Position numbers and translations under genes: made by a program | In this document: piece by piece, positions 9,840-19,324 of the stretch | Position numbering within the stretch: position 1 is the first letter of the stretch | Layout of the letters: each line of letters begins with the position of its first letter | NCBI GenBank assembly: GCA_900470445.1 | Contig: UCAU01000045.1 | Location: 1 to 64,000, forward strand | Reading direction: 5' to 3' | DNA length: 64,000 nucleotides | Source of the DNA: Hyphomicrobiales bacterium | GTDB taxonomy: Bacteria; Pseudomonadota; Alphaproteobacteria; Rhizobiales; Devosiaceae | Notes under the pieces: generated by a model | What the model saw: the letters and a program-made list of their open reading frames with translations, nothing else | What the model was told of the DNA's origin: nothing | Databases searched by the model: none

Positions 9840-10060
9840 AGCCGCCCGTTCCACAGCAACAGGTCGTCAAGTTGATGGCTGGGATGATCGGCACCACAAG
9901 GCTTGGGGTTGAGCTTGGTGGTGACGATGAGGCCGCACGTGAAGGCGGCTCGCTGCACACGACGATCGGAGCCGGTGAACAAACCAGAGCCGCCGAAGAT
10001 CGGACAACGTCGTGCCCTTCTGTCGCGCGCCTATCTGGACGTTCCCGCTCAGGGCTACGT
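9840..10060 (-). mobile_element. IS66-family transposase (TnpC) C-terminal remnant
   Basis: The minus strand reads FTGSDRRVQRAAFTCGLIVT, then ADHPSHQLDDLLLWNG. This resembles the IS66 TnpC tail (GSD, LIETCKLN, ADHP..RIDELLPW). The reading is interrupted upstream and nothing else of the element is left. It abuts the pRiA4b ORF-3 pseudogene. Confidence 0.55.
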
Positions 10061-10103
10061 CAGCAGGGTAGTGGAAGAGCAATCAGCGAAGCTCAAATAG
10101 AAT

Positions 10104-10129
10104 ACGCAGGCAGCTTCAGCTGCCTGCGT
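10104..10129 (-). terminator. terminator after the collagen-like barrel gene
   Basis: ACGCAGGCAGC (10104-10114) and GCTGCCTGCGT (10119-10129) form a perfect 11-bp stem with a TTCA loop. On the minus strand it lies 23 bases past the stop at 10153 and is followed by ATTCTATTT. This is a good intrinsic terminator. Confidence 0.8.
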
Positions 10130-10152
10130 CAATTTCAGAGTTGACGGCCGGG

Positions 10153-11010
10153 CTAGAATTTGTAGCTCAAGCCTGCGCTAAAGACGGTCTGCGTCCAGCT
10201 TGATTCCACATCATTGCCGAAGCCGCCGAGATCATAGTTCCGGCTGCCGAAATCGGTGTAACGGGCTTCCAGGCGACCAACCAAGTTCGGCGTGAACGCC
10301 TTTTCGACACCGGCCCCAACCGTCCAGCCGATATGGGTATTGTCGTCGGATACCGAGGTGCCGCCACCTGTCGCTGTCAATTCCGCGTGGCCTATAGCGA
10401 CGCCGGCGGTTCCATAGAGGAGCCAGGTATCGGCGGCAATACCACCACGGAGACGCAGGGATCCCTGCCAGTCGCTCTTCATCCCAAGATGGCCTGTGAA
10501 CCCGCCATAGTTGAAATTGGATCCACCACTGATATTTGCGTAGTCAATGTCGCCTTCAATGCCGTAGACAAATGAGCCTTCTTGCCAGAGATAGCCGGCA
10601 TGAAACCCGCCTGTGAAGCCGTCCATATCGAAGAGGTCAGCGGCAAGATCTAAAGAACCCGGAGGGCCAGGAGGGCCAGGAGGACCCGGAGGGCCAGCCT
10701 CACCTGGAGAGCCCGGCTCACCTGGAGAGCCCGGTTCACCCGGAAGGCCCGGTTCACCTGGAGTGCCCGGTACACCTGGAGTGCCCGGTACACCTGGAGG
10801 ACCCGCAGGACCTGTTGTTGGAAAGAACTCGCTCTGATTGTCCCTCTCTTCACCCGAGCCATAGCCGCCATGCACACCAACATATGCGCCGCCCCAACTG
10901 AGCACAGGCTCATAGACTGGCTGCAGTGGCGCCTGATAGACCACCATGTCAGCGGCCATCACGTTTGTTATGGCAGTTGAAAGCAGCAGCGCGATTGTGA
11001 ATTTCTTCAT
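10153..11010 (-). CDS. outer-membrane beta-barrel with a collagen-like loop
   Basis: A 285-residue protein with a signal peptide ending near VMAA (residues 1-20). It has an Omp25/OmpA-like 8-strand barrel: [67 protein letters not shown], and a terminal Phe (SAGLSYKF). Where the first surface loop should be, residues 67-117 are 17 uninterrupted Gly-X-Y triplets rich in Pro ([12 protein letters not shown]). This loop would form a short collagen-like triple helix if three barrels meet. Collagen-like proteins in bacteria are known as surface adhesins; one set inside a barrel loop looks unusual to me. The gene is monocistronic with its own terminator. Confidence 0.85.
   Translation of the reverse strand: MKKFTIALLLSTAITNVMAADMVVYQAPLQPVYEPVLSWGGAYVGVHGGYGSGEERDNQSEFFPTTGPAGPPGVPGTPGVPGTPGEPGLPGEPGSPGEPGSPGEAGPPGPPGPPGPPGSLDLAADLFDMDGFTGGFHAGYLWQEGSFVYGIEGDIDYANISGGSNFNYGGFTGHLGMKSDWQGSLRLRGGIAADTWLLYGTAGVAIGHAELTATGGGTSVSDDNTHIGWTVGAGVEKAFTPNLVGRLEARYTDFGSRNYDLGGFGNDVESSWTQTVFSAGLSYKF
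10660..10812 (-). repeat. Gly-X-Y coding repeat (17 triplets)
   Basis: The DNA repeats in 9- and 18-bp units, for example two tandem copies of CCTGGAGTGCCCGGTACA on the plus strand near 10758-10793. Blocks of AGGGCCAGG-type units lie near the 3' end. Such short in-frame repeats can gain or lose units by slippage, always in multiples of 9 bp that keep the frame. Confidence 0.85.
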
Positions 11011-11289
11011 AAACGTCCCCCAGGAGTGAAATCACTATTCGAGTGCACCAAGAAGGCGAACTAATCGGACGCTATTTTGCCAAAGTAGTATTCACAATCG
11101 CAGAAACTGGCACAGAAAGGCACTTGCGGACAGTTGCCGACATCTTGGGGGTGCATTTGTCCAGGCCATGTGGCTTGGTCACGGATTAAAGATGGGGTAC
11201 TATGCGTGCGGGAGCGAAATTGCCGACGCGGCTCCACAAATACCGCGCATTCGGTAATCAAACGGGTTAATCCGTTGTTGACGACGCGC

Positions 11290-11690
11290 TCTGGTTCGCC
11301 AATCCAGCGCCTTCAACGACCCGCTCGACACTCGGCTATCGCTGAACACCGACCTTGATGTGCCGGGCCTGCAAAACGTGCTCCACAAGCTACGGAGGCC
11401 CGCCACGATAAGGAATTGTCGGGCGCGGCCGAGAAGATCAAAGGCAGGCTCCCCGAAACACTGGCTCACATCAAGCAGTGGAGCCAGTGTCGACGATCAC
11501 CACGCGTTCCTTCTTGGGCACCACATTGAGGAGGAGCTTCGCCACTGGTATAACAAGGGCATCGCATTTGCCGAACGGGTCCTCGTCGATATCGCCTATA
11601 TGGCGACCAATGCAAAGGATGACCTAGGGAAAAGAGTCTCGAAAATCTTTAATGTCAATCGGCGTCGGATATGCGCGCCGATAAGGGGTC
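11290..11690 (+). pseudogene. decayed gene of unknown function
   Basis: Plus-strand frames give protein-like runs in order: NDPLDTRLSLNTDLDVPGLQ, then NVLHKLRR; DKELSGAAEKIKGRLPETLA with HIKQWSQ; and HHIEEELRHWYNKGIAFAER with VLVDIAYMATNAKDDLG and KIFNVNRR. They lie in different frames. I do not recognise the family. Between 11011 and 11290, upstream of the barrel gene, I see nothing but its promoter region. Confidence 0.35.
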
Positions 11691-11769
11691 AATGTTCCGG
11701 GCGGATTGGCAGACACGCCAAATCGCGTTTGCGAGATCGGGGTCAAGTTTGGGGGCATCAGGGTCACGA

Positions 11770-12285
11770 TCAGGCTCCATCGCCGATGGCGGCGATCGAC
11801 GCCGCGATATCGGGGATAGACCGAAACAGCACCAGTGCATTGTCACGCGAGGGCATGAAACCCCTTCGGTTCCAAAAAGCGGCGGCCTCAGGATCGATGG
11901 TATTGACTACGAGGGCACGACCCCCGATCAGATTAGAGGCCCCGACGCAACGCCTCAGGGCGTGCTTGACGAGGCCGGTACCGATCCCACGTCCAGCCCA
12001 CGCGGTGTCCGTCGCTAACTGCCCCAGCAGTAGACACGGCACAGGGTCTGGCGGCTGCCCAGTTCGAATGGAGCGCGGCATGATTGCCGCAACGATGGCG
12101 GTCGGTGCGAGACCGTAGAACCCGACGACACGCCCGGCCTCATGCACCACCATCACGGCGGTAAAGCCCTTGGTCTGATTGGAGAGTGCCCGGTTTTGTA
12201 GCCAATGATCGAGGGCCGGCTTGCCGCAGGAGAACTCGGAAACATCATGATGTGAGGCAAGCGGCTCAGGCGAAGATAGGGGCAC
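11770..12285 (-). CDS. GNAT-family toxin (TacT-like)
   Basis: This 171-residue acetyltransferase has the compact layout of TacT toxins, which acetylate the amino group of charged aminoacyl-tRNA and stop translation. Seen in the sequence are EFSCGKPALDHWL near the start, GFYGLAP, the acetyl-CoA loop GQLATDTAWAGRGIGTGLV, and a C-terminal FWNRRGFMPSRDN. The start is GTG at 12285, three bases after the stop of the DUF1778-type antitoxin gene. Gene order (antitoxin, then toxin) and tight spacing fit a type II system. The exact tRNA target cannot be told from sequence. Confidence 0.85.
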   Translation of the reverse strand: MPLSSPEPLASHHDVSEFSCGKPALDHWLQNRALSNQTKGFTAVMVVHEAGRVVGFYGLAPTAIVAAIMPRSIRTGQPPDPVPCLLLGQLATDTAWAGRGIGTGLVKHALRRCVGASNLIGGRALVVNTIDPEAAAFWNRRGFMPSRDNALVLFRSIPDIAASIAAIGDGA

Positions 12286-12288
12286 GGA

Positions 12289-12585
12289 TCAGTCCCCGTC
12301 GCTCTCAGTCTCCCATGGCGCTGGACGCCGCATGACCTCGACCATTTCTGGCGCAGGCCGGCCCGGCTGGGCCAAGGCGACCATGAAGGTCCTGAACCCC
12401 TCCGCGCTCATACGAATGGGCATAGCTTCCATGACGACATTCTCCGCTTCCCGCACCGCCGCATCGCGTACGAAATCGGTCCTCGAGCGACCCCGCAGGC
12501 TGGCGGCACGGTCGATCATGGCAATGTCTGCTGACGACAGCCGCATTGAGAGGGGATGATCCTTGCGTTCGATGATATTGGGCAT
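12289..12585 (-). CDS. DUF1778 antitoxin (TacA-like)
   Basis: This 98-residue ribbon-helix-helix antitoxin pairs with the downstream GNAT toxin. The N-terminal RHH part reads PLSMRLSSADIAMIDRAASL with GRSRTDFVRDAAVREAE. The C-terminal tail (RPAPEMVEVMRRPAPWE) would wrap the toxin. A longer frame exists, but the ATG at 12585 is preceded by GGAGG seven bases away and starts at the family's usual point. Autorepression by the RHH domain is usual for the family; I could not define an operator. Confidence 0.85.
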   Translation of the reverse strand: MPNIIERKDHPLSMRLSSADIAMIDRAASLRGRSRTDFVRDAAVREAENVVMEAMPIRMSAEGFRTFMVALAQPGRPAPEMVEVMRRPAPWETESDGD

Positions 12586-12789
12586 GGCAATACCTCCATT
12601 GTTCATGACGTAATACGCCCGTGCCTGTGTGATCTCTTGCCATGATCCCTGGTCCTGATGGCCGCTCATGAGAAGATCGATCCTTGCCCCAAACGCCCGC
12701 ATCTGTGCGTCTGGCCATCGGGGGATCCGCCGCAGGGTGTCACATGTATCCTTGGCCCACATGGCGCTCATGGTTCGCTTGCTCTAAGG

Positions 12790-13737
12790 AGCCCCGCATT
12801 ATCCTGTCCGAAGGCGCGGATCATACGGCGGACGAACCCCAAGGGGAGGGGGCTGATCACACGATCGAGGCGATCTTCAGCGATCCGCGCGTCGATGCGG
12901 TCCTGGTGATGACGCCGCCCAATAATCACCTGGAAATGGTGCAAATGGCCGCCGCAGCCGGTAAGCACGTGCTGCTAGAAAAGCCACTCGAAATTAGCGT
13001 CGAACGGGCCGAGCAATTGGTGGCTGTCGCCGAGGCGGCGGGGATTACGCTGGGCGTCGTCCTACAAAATCGGTTCAGGCCCGCAGCGCGGGAACTCAAG
13101 GCAATCATTGGCGCGGGTCGCCTCGGCCAATTGGTGCATGTGAGCGCCCGCACCAGCTATTGGCGTCCTCAGAGCTATTATGACGAGCCCGGCCGGGGCA
13201 CCTTGGCGCGCGATGGCGGCGGCGTCCTGCTGACCCAGGCCATCCCTAATCTCGACCTGATGATCTCGCTCATCGGTGCCCCCGATACGGTAACCGGGTT
13301 CGTTTCCACCAGCCCGGTTCATGTCATGGAGGGAGGGTATGTTGCGGCGGCGACATTGCGGATCCGCAATGGTGCGCTGGGCAGCATCACCGCCACCACC
13401 TGCGCCTTTCCTGAGCACGCGGACGTCATCGAAATTATTGGAGACAAGGGAAGCCTCGCTCAATGGTGCTCAACTGCAGGTGCGGCTGCATGACGGCACC
13501 AACATCGATTTTGAAGGCGCCGACTCCAGTTCGGGATCGGGGGCCGCCCCGATGGCCTTTTCCAGTCAGGCTCATCGTGCGCTTATCGCAGATTTCGTCG
13601 ATGCACTCTCCGACGGACGGCTACCGGCAGCGTCCGGGCGCCAAGTCCTAAAAGTTCACTACTTGATCGCCGCGATCATCCAGTCCTGTGGACTAGCGAT
13701 CCGCCTTAAGAGTGGTTCGTTCTCGCGAGCGGAGTGA
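12790..13737 (+). pseudogene. Gfo/Idh/MocA oxidoreductase, truncated and frameshifted
   Basis: The sequence from ADHTIEAIFSDPRVDAVLV through TPPNNHL, GKHVLLEKPLEISVERAEQL and FRPAARELKAIIGAGRLGQL is a NAD(P)-dependent sugar/inositol dehydrogenase-type protein. EKP is the family's conserved core motif. The first Rossmann strand with GxGxxG is missing. A frameshift near 13455 puts the last 90 residues (LNGAQLQVRLHDGTNIDFEG to 13737) in another frame. It is not functional as read. Confidence 0.8.
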
Positions 13738-13934
13738 GTAACCGCTGTTCTCTGTATAGTGGAACCCAATTGAGGCTGGCTAAGCTCGGTTCGACGAACA
13801 GCTCAAGCATTGATGGCGGCAGCGGTTCCGGGGCGTTTGTTCCTTGCGCGTGCAAGACTGTCGACCGGCGTTCAGTTGGTTTGGCGTGATGCTGACGAAC
13901 GGTGCGCGCCGGGTTCGCTAGCAGGTGAGTCGCC

Positions 13935-16268
13935 TTAACTCTGCGCCTGAACTGCGTCGCGGTTCAGATCATTGAGGCGGGATGGTGATCCTTCGGTGGG
14001 CAGCGAAAAACAGAATGTCGATCCGGTGGCATCACTTGCCGCCAGTACAAGATCGCCACCGCTCTGCTGGGCGATTTCTCGTGAAATATAGAGTCCCAGG
14101 CCAGTACCTTTCATGCCCTGGCCGGCCGCGCGATAGTATTTCATGAATATGAGTTCACGGTCACGAGGCGCCACGCCACTGCCTCGGTCGACCACGTTTA
14201 CAAACGCCACGCCTCGATCGGTCGACAGCTGTACTGTCACGGGCTCTGTTGCAGCAGAGTATTTCAGAGCGTTCTGGATCAAGTTTTGCACCACGACCTC
14301 CAAGAGAATGCGATCCCCCTTTACCATTGCTGCGCCGCAGTGAATGAAGTCGACGCGCCTCCCGGCATCATCATCCAGCCCCGCTTTGGCGGTATGCAAT
14401 ACCTCATTCAGGTCGAACACCTCCATCCTCGCGAACGATGCCGGCCCGGCGGTGAGCCGGTCGCCAGCGAGGATATTTTCAATCAGCATGGACATCCGTT
14501 TGACGGTGCGACCGATCCTGTCGATGCGCAAATTAGTGTTTTCAGAGCCATCGGCCACCGAGGATCTCAGATTGTCGGCGGTTGCCGCGATCACGGCCAA
14601 CGGAGCTCGAAACTCATGCGAAACCATGGCCACAAAGTCCTGTTGCTGGGCCAAAGCATCGTTGACGGAGTTGAGGGATTGCCTGAGCATTGTCTCAAGC
14701 TGATGACGGCGATCCATTTCCGCCTTGAGAGAGGCGTTGCTTTCGGCAAGTTCTGCGGTCCTCTCGCGCACTTTGATTGTTAGGTCCCGCTCGGCTGCCT
14801 GGGAGATGGCGATAACGCGATCCTTCGCCGCTCGCAGGCTGTGCTCAGCAAGCCTCGCGCGCTGAGCGACCGCGGCACTGAGCAATATCAGATGAATAAC
14901 CGTCCCGCCGGCTAACAACCTGGATAGCGAAGTGTCCAGTAGGAACGGGTTTGCTCCAGTATACATCATCTGCATCACTAGTAGTACCGCGATCACGCAC
15001 AGGAATGCGACAGCCGAAAGAACATACTGATACTGTCGCCGCGCGATGAGCAGATAGAGCACGAAGGCAGCGATAAAGATGAGCGAAAGTTGCTGCAGCC
15101 GCGATACGAAAAACCCCACATCCCCATAGCGTCCCACGATGGCAAACACTAGGGCGATGCCGTTGAGCAGTATAACGCCTTGCGAGATCGCGGCTGCCCA
15201 GAACCAATGGCGCCGAAACTCGAACAGCCGATCCAGGAACAGCATCATGGCGATGCTATACAAACAGACGATAATGCCCCAACTGCGATGAATGCTTGTC
15301 GGGTCCAGGAACTGCAGGACTTCCGAAGCGTATCCCATGTGAAACAAGCTTATCAGCCCCGACTGCACGAGCAACCACGTGTAGATGACGTATAGCTGCT
15401 CCCTGAGCCAGACGGCGTAGAGAAGGTTTGTCACCGTCATGACGAAGATCGCGCCCACCACCATGGCCATAATCCAGTCGTCCAGCCTCCGATACCCGTC
15501 ATAGGCCTGGCTCTGCCAAATGTTCAGGGCGCTGGTAATCGATGTCGATGATTGCAAGCGGAGGTAATATTCGGTGGAGACGGGTGAGACCGGGATTGGG
15601 AATATGGTCGGATACGCGTCCGCGCCATCCGCCTTCCTTGATGAGATGCGGCCAGGGGGCAAGACAGCGTAATGTCCTGTCCCATCGGGCGCATAGAGCG
15701 TGACCTGCTCGATCAAGGGGCGCTCCACTTGTAGCATCCACTGCTTTGAAGCCGACGCAGCGGTCAGGGAGAACCGGACCCAGATCGCGCCTCGTAGGTA
15801 TCCCTCCGTGAGCATTGAGGGAATGGGCCTAAATTGGATGTGGTCGCGGCCGGAAACCATGTCGTCGATCGTAAGTGCCCCTGAGGAATCGTGAAATATG
15901 GCGAGATGACCACTGAGCGAGACCGGTTTCTCGATACCATCGGCCTGCTCCAATGTGAGCGCGGCTGACGATCGCGACATCAAACATGCGAAAAAGATCG
16001 ACAATGCAACGAGTAGGCAGAATCGAATGCCAGGGAAGCGTGTGGGGGCTCGTTCATAACTGCGGACCCGTTTAATTGAGACGACGGCGGGTGGGTGCGG
16101 AGCGTGATAGTCCACGGTCGCTGGTGCGCTGGACGTAACGAAACCTCTGGAAGACGTCGGCTGGCGGAAGCCTTGGCCGAAGACCGCTTTGAATTTAACG
16201 ACGTACTCCTGGCGCGCCATCATAAGTCGCCTTTGCCGGCGAGCCTGAAAGTCCAACACCCCTGTCAC
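13935..16268 (-). CDS. sensor histidine kinase with 7TMR-DISM input
   Basis: This is a 777-residue inner-membrane kinase. An export segment (FCLLVALSIFFACLMSRSSA) is followed by a periplasmic 7TMR-DISMED2-type domain (about 105-250), which probably binds carbohydrate, then seven membrane spans (about 255-470) and a coiled-coil linker. HisKA has the phospho-acceptor His in MVSHEFRAPLAVIA (about residue 550). The ATPase domain has the N box (QNLIQNALKYS), G1 (DRGSGV) and G2 (GTGLGLYISREI). The first 80 residues are poorly conserved in character, and the start could be Met16 or Met17. No regulator is adjacent on the same strand. The OmpR-type regulator at 19.3 kb and the degenerate EAL operon are plausible partners by proximity only. 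Confidence 0.9.
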   Translation of the reverse strand: MTGVLDFQARRQRRLMMARQEYVVKFKAVFGQGFRQPTSSRGFVTSSAPATVDYHAPHPPAVVSIKRVRSYERAPTRFPGIRFCLLVALSIFFACLMSRSSAALTLEQADGIEKPVSLSGHLAIFHDSSGALTIDDMVSGRDHIQFRPIPSMLTEGYLRGAIWVRFSLTAASASKQWMLQVERPLIEQVTLYAPDGTGHYAVLPPGRISSRKADGADAYPTIFPIPVSPVSTEYYLRLQSSTSITSALNIWQSQAYDGYRRLDDWIMAMVVGAIFVMTVTNLLYAVWLREQLYVIYTWLLVQSGLISLFHMGYASEVLQFLDPTSIHRSWGIIVCLYSIAMMLFLDRLFEFRRHWFWAAAISQGVILLNGIALVFAIVGRYGDVGFFVSRLQQLSLIFIAAFVLYLLIARRQYQYVLSAVAFLCVIAVLLVMQMMYTGANPFLLDTSLSRLLAGGTVIHLILLSAAVAQRARLAEHSLRAAKDRVIAISQAAERDLTIKVRERTAELAESNASLKAEMDRRHQLETMLRQSLNSVNDALAQQQDFVAMVSHEFRAPLAVIAATADNLRSSVADGSENTNLRIDRIGRTVKRMSMLIENILAGDRLTAGPASFARMEVFDLNEVLHTAKAGLDDDAGRRVDFIHCGAAMVKGDRILLEVVVQNLIQNALKYSAATEPVTVQLSTDRGVAFVNVVDRGSGVAPRDRELIFMKYYRAAGQGMKGTGLGLYISREIAQQSGGDLVLAASDATGSTFCFSLPTEGSPSRLNDLNRDAVQAQS

Positions 16269-17188
16269 CCTGGCTTGCGATTCGCGAAATGAGCATTGCG
16301 CGCGACTAGAATTATTGCGCTTCGTTCTGTCCAGGAATTTTGTCTTTCTGCAGCCGCATTATGGGGGAGCTTGCAATTATATCAAATATAAGTCCGTTTG
16401 GCTGGAAGTGTAATGAAGTGACTGAATGTGTAAGAATGTGAAAGTGTGAATAATAACGATAATGTATATTCTGATGGCAATGAGGGTAATTCGGGTGTTC
16501 GTGCGCGTCGGGCAATAGTAAGCCGCGTGCCGCGGGTGCTCCCAGCCGCCAGTGGGGAGCGCGGGTTCATTGCAGGTCACGGCCGAATTTCGCGCGAAAT
16601 TTTCGAAGAATCCGCCCTGTATAGCCGGGGAGGGCGCTTCGCCTGAGCAGCGGCTCGGCAGGCCCTTGTTGCGTCCTCGAATACCGCAACGGGACGATGT
16701 TCACCTCCTTGGTGGCAGGGCATCGCGCCGCCGGATCATCTCTATTACGACGCGTGCAACAGGTTTCTCGCCACTTCTTGACTTGCATGGGGCGCAAGAG
16801 GTAGTCGGATTTTCTACGCCATTATCTCTGGGCATCTCCTCTTCTGACAGCAATCCGCCTACACTGACGGACTCGACGCCGCTTCCGGTGAAGTCTAGCC
16901 CCGCACTCCTGTCGTTCGCGACCTATGCCGCGCAGAGAACTGCTCCCGCGCTAAACGGCCAGGCGCGGCGTACTTGCTTGGCCACACCCGCGACGCAGGT
17001 CGAACGCCGCATCATCTTGCGAGGGTATGTGAATTGTGTCCCACGGCCGCGGCGCCGCGGGATATCTCCACCAACGTCCAACCGACGCCGCTGCGGTGAG
17101 CTCGACCGGCGCGTGCCGCTTCGCCTGTGGCCAAGTTCGCGTCTTGCCCGGCACTCACACCTGGCAACGCCGTCAAACAGGATCTGCT
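16269..17188. other. gene-free leader before the chimeric autotransporter
   Basis: No gene is supported in this 0.9 kb. It holds the first copy of a 48-bp sequence at 16534-16581. Around 16380-16480 it is AT-rich and could carry promoters. The open frames here mostly arise from that repeat. Confidence 0.5.
16534..16581 (+). repeat. 48-bp repeat, copy 1
   Basis: This is identical to 23711-23758. It contains the inverted repeat GCTCCC/GGGAGC with an 11-base loop (AGCCGCCAGTG), then GCGGGTTCATTGCAGGTCAC. Weaker similarity extends about 70 bases upstream and a dozen downstream. It lies 608 bases before the start of the chimeric autotransporter. Confidence 0.85.
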
Positions 17189-17764
17189 ATGACCGCATCA
17201 ACCACTGACTCTTCAAGTAATGGTCATGAAAGTTGGTTCAGCCGACGGCTGCGGAATGTAGGGCCGGGGGCCACCTGGGGTGAAATCGTTCTCCGAGGTG
17301 GGTGCGTAACAAAGTACAAAGGGAACGTAGGCGGGCTTGCACCCCACGCCACTACGCTCGGCCAAATCGGGCTGACCGCTGCAGTGATGTCAGCTTTCTC
17401 TTTGGGGAGTGCATTGCTAGCAACAAATGTTGCTTTTGCCGGTGACTGCGGCCCGGGCCCCAACGTAGTTTGCTCAGGTCCTGCGGCGCCGGGGACCGAC
17501 ATACAGCAGACAATTAACTCCGCGGATGGAGACCTGACGATCACGAAGGCGCCTGGCTTTGGCCTCGACAGCAGCGGGCAGAACGGGGCGGTTACGTCCG
17601 TCCCTCTTCGGCCGGACGTTCTCGCCGCTTTGAAAGCAGGCTCCATCTTAGTGAAGATGCAGACCGCAACGGGGCGGAGCTTTCGATCCCGCTGTCATTG
17701 GCCGACTTCACCGCGGCGGTCGATCGTCTATCGGCTATCAAATAACTCGGCTGTAAACCCATAA
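17189..17764 (+). pseudogene. chimera: autotransporter 5' end joined to ialB 3' end
   Basis: The first 125 or so codons from the ATG at 17189 match the start of the 24.2-kb autotransporter: WGEIVLRGGCVTKYKG against WRGIVLRGGRVAKYKG, then a hydrophobic segment and AFAGDC against SLAGDC. From 17568 the DNA instead matches 28845-29041, the 3' end of the ialB-like gene and its flank, at a high level. SSGQNGAVTSVPL is in frame with the upstream part. One G lost from a run near 17671-17674 then shifts the frame. The simplest reading is a deletion inside a duplicate of the autotransporter-ialB module, removing the passenger, the barrel and most of ialB. Confidence 0.85.
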
Positions 17765-18068
17765 ACAGGCTGGCAACGTCGGTGGTTCAAGTCCCTTCAT
17801 TCTGCAACCCCAATAGCCGGCCGTGGCTACCCACCCGAGCGACCGGCATGGTCAATCAGCTCGCCAGATATGACCAAGTCTGGGGCGCGTAGCGATGACT
17901 GTCGCGAGCCGAACGGTGGCCCCTGCGTTTCCGGGCCGGCCGGGGCCTCCGACCAGTGCCAGCCGATGTGCGGGAGCCCTAAGCATCGCCGACCGCGTGC
18001 TATGACCGCCTCATGCGCCGGAAACGGCTAACAAAATGCGATGCGCTCGAAAAGCTAAGGGGGGACGG
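17765..18068. other. gene-free stretch before the AraC gene
   Basis: I see no gene. The stretch GGTGGTTCAAGTCCC near 17780 resembles a tRNA T-arm, but the stem does not pair well and no cloverleaf can be built. The rest is GC-rich and featureless. Confidence 0.4.
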
Positions 18069-19160
18069 ATGTCGATAGGGAATAATCGCCGTGCAGCGAG
18101 TTCAACAGACGAGGTTGTTGTTTCGACCGACCTGGTTGACGATGGCCTCAGGAGCGATTTCTGGCGAGAGGTGACGCGACCCTTCTACGAAACCACGCCA
18201 TTAATAGGAAGCGAAAGCCCGCTGCTGGAAGGAACGATAAGGGCGCGGCAGGTGGCGGGACTTCAGTTCGGTTCCATCACATTCAACGCACAGCGATATA
18301 ATCGCGATCGACGCATTATCGCATGGAGCGGCCTTGACCAATATCTTGTAGCGGTTGTTGCGGCGGATATGGCCGCTGACTTCGCCGGCATCAGCGTCAA
18401 AGCCCAGACTGGTGACATTTGCGTCCTAGATTTGGCGCAGGTCCTTCAAAGCGATGTGACCGCTGGTGCAATGTTCTCGACCCTCATTTCTCGCCGAACC
18501 CTCGCAAAGGCAACAGGCCACGCAAACCTGCACGGCCTATTGCTCAAGGCCCATCTGCCGATAACCAAGCTCCTCACGACTTATCTGAGTGGATTGAAGG
18601 ATCTTGGAGGGCAGCTGTCCGATGATGAAGCTACCGCCGTGCAGGAAGCGCTAGTAACGCTGCTCGCCGCGGCGCTGCGAGGGGAGCAGCCCGATGGTGC
18701 CGGGGACCTTCGGCCTTTGAGTGTGGCCCTGCGTCAACGGGCCTTGGACTTGATTGACAGCAATATCAACAATCCTAGCCTCAGTCCGGAGTTCATTTTC
18801 CGGCGCCTCGCTGTCTCCCGTGCGCACCTATATCGAGCGTTCGCGGAGGATGGTGGCATCTTAAGCGTGATCCAGGACCGGCGGCTGGACGCAGCGTTCC
18901 TCGAGTTGACGCGAAACGGTGTCACCACCCGATCCATCTCAGATGTCGCTTTTGCGCTTGGTTTTCCCAACGCCACCCATTTTTTGCGTCGCTTCCGGAA
19001 GCGTTTTGGTCTGACGCCCAGCGAAGCGCGGCGGGAGAGGCCTTTTGATCACTTGGCTCCCGAACTTCAAGCGCATTTCCTGGAATTCGAAAGAAGGGCG
19101 TCGGGTCTGGGGACCAGTATCCTGAGACACCTGGAGCATAAAAGTGAGACGATTGGATGA
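18069..19160 (+). CDS. AraC-family regulator with cupin-like N-terminal domain
   Basis: A 363-residue transcription factor. The ATG at 18069 is chosen over the in-frame ATG at 18036 because AAGGGGGGA lies just before it. The N-terminal 200 residues fit the AraC-binding-like domain that precedes the DNA-binding part in many proteobacterial regulators. The C-terminal double HTH shows RRLAVSRAHLYRAFAEDG and SISDVAFALGFPNATHFLRR with FRKRFGLTPSEAR, the AraC signature. Its genes are not known; it stands alone between the chimeric autotransporter and the OmpR-type regulator. Confidence 0.85.
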   Translation: MSIGNNRRAASSTDEVVVSTDLVDDGLRSDFWREVTRPFYETTPLIGSESPLLEGTIRARQVAGLQFGSITFNAQRYNRDRRIIAWSGLDQYLVAVVAADMAADFAGISVKAQTGDICVLDLAQVLQSDVTAGAMFSTLISRRTLAKATGHANLHGLLLKAHLPITKLLTTYLSGLKDLGGQLSDDEATAVQEALVTLLAAALRGEQPDGAGDLRPLSVALRQRALDLIDSNINNPSLSPEFIFRRLAVSRAHLYRAFAEDGGILSVIQDRRLDAAFLELTRNGVTTRSISDVAFALGFPNATHFLRRFRKRFGLTPSEARRERPFDHLAPELQAHFLEFERRASGLGTSILRHLEHKSETIG

Positions 19161-19324
19161 CGCGCCGGGAACTTCGATCATGTAATCAGTCTCGCACCTA
19201 TCGTCTCATCCATTGCCTGAGGTTTCTGGGGCGACATTCTTGGGATCAAGTTCAATTATTGTGAGCAAGACGGAAAATAAAAGAAGCAATAGAAAAATAT
19301 TGACGATCTCAGTGGGCAAAATTG

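Noticed and set aside
10613-10837. Plus-strand Gly/Pro-rich ORF opposite the collagen repeat
   Set aside because: It is the complement of the GXY repeat (Gly-Pro codons pair with Gly-Pro on the other strand) and has no signal or ribosome site of its own.
16382-16580. Minus-strand ORFs near 16.4-16.6 kb and 23.6-24.0 kb sharing NEPALPTGGWEHP
   Set aside because: The shared residues are just the translation of the 48-bp repeat; the remainder of the frames is unrelated.
17773-17806. Possible tRNA 3' half (GGTGGTTCAAGTCCC...CTGCAACC)
   Set aside because: The T-stem has a mismatch and two weak pairs, and no acceptor 5' strand, D-arm or anticodon arm fits upstream.
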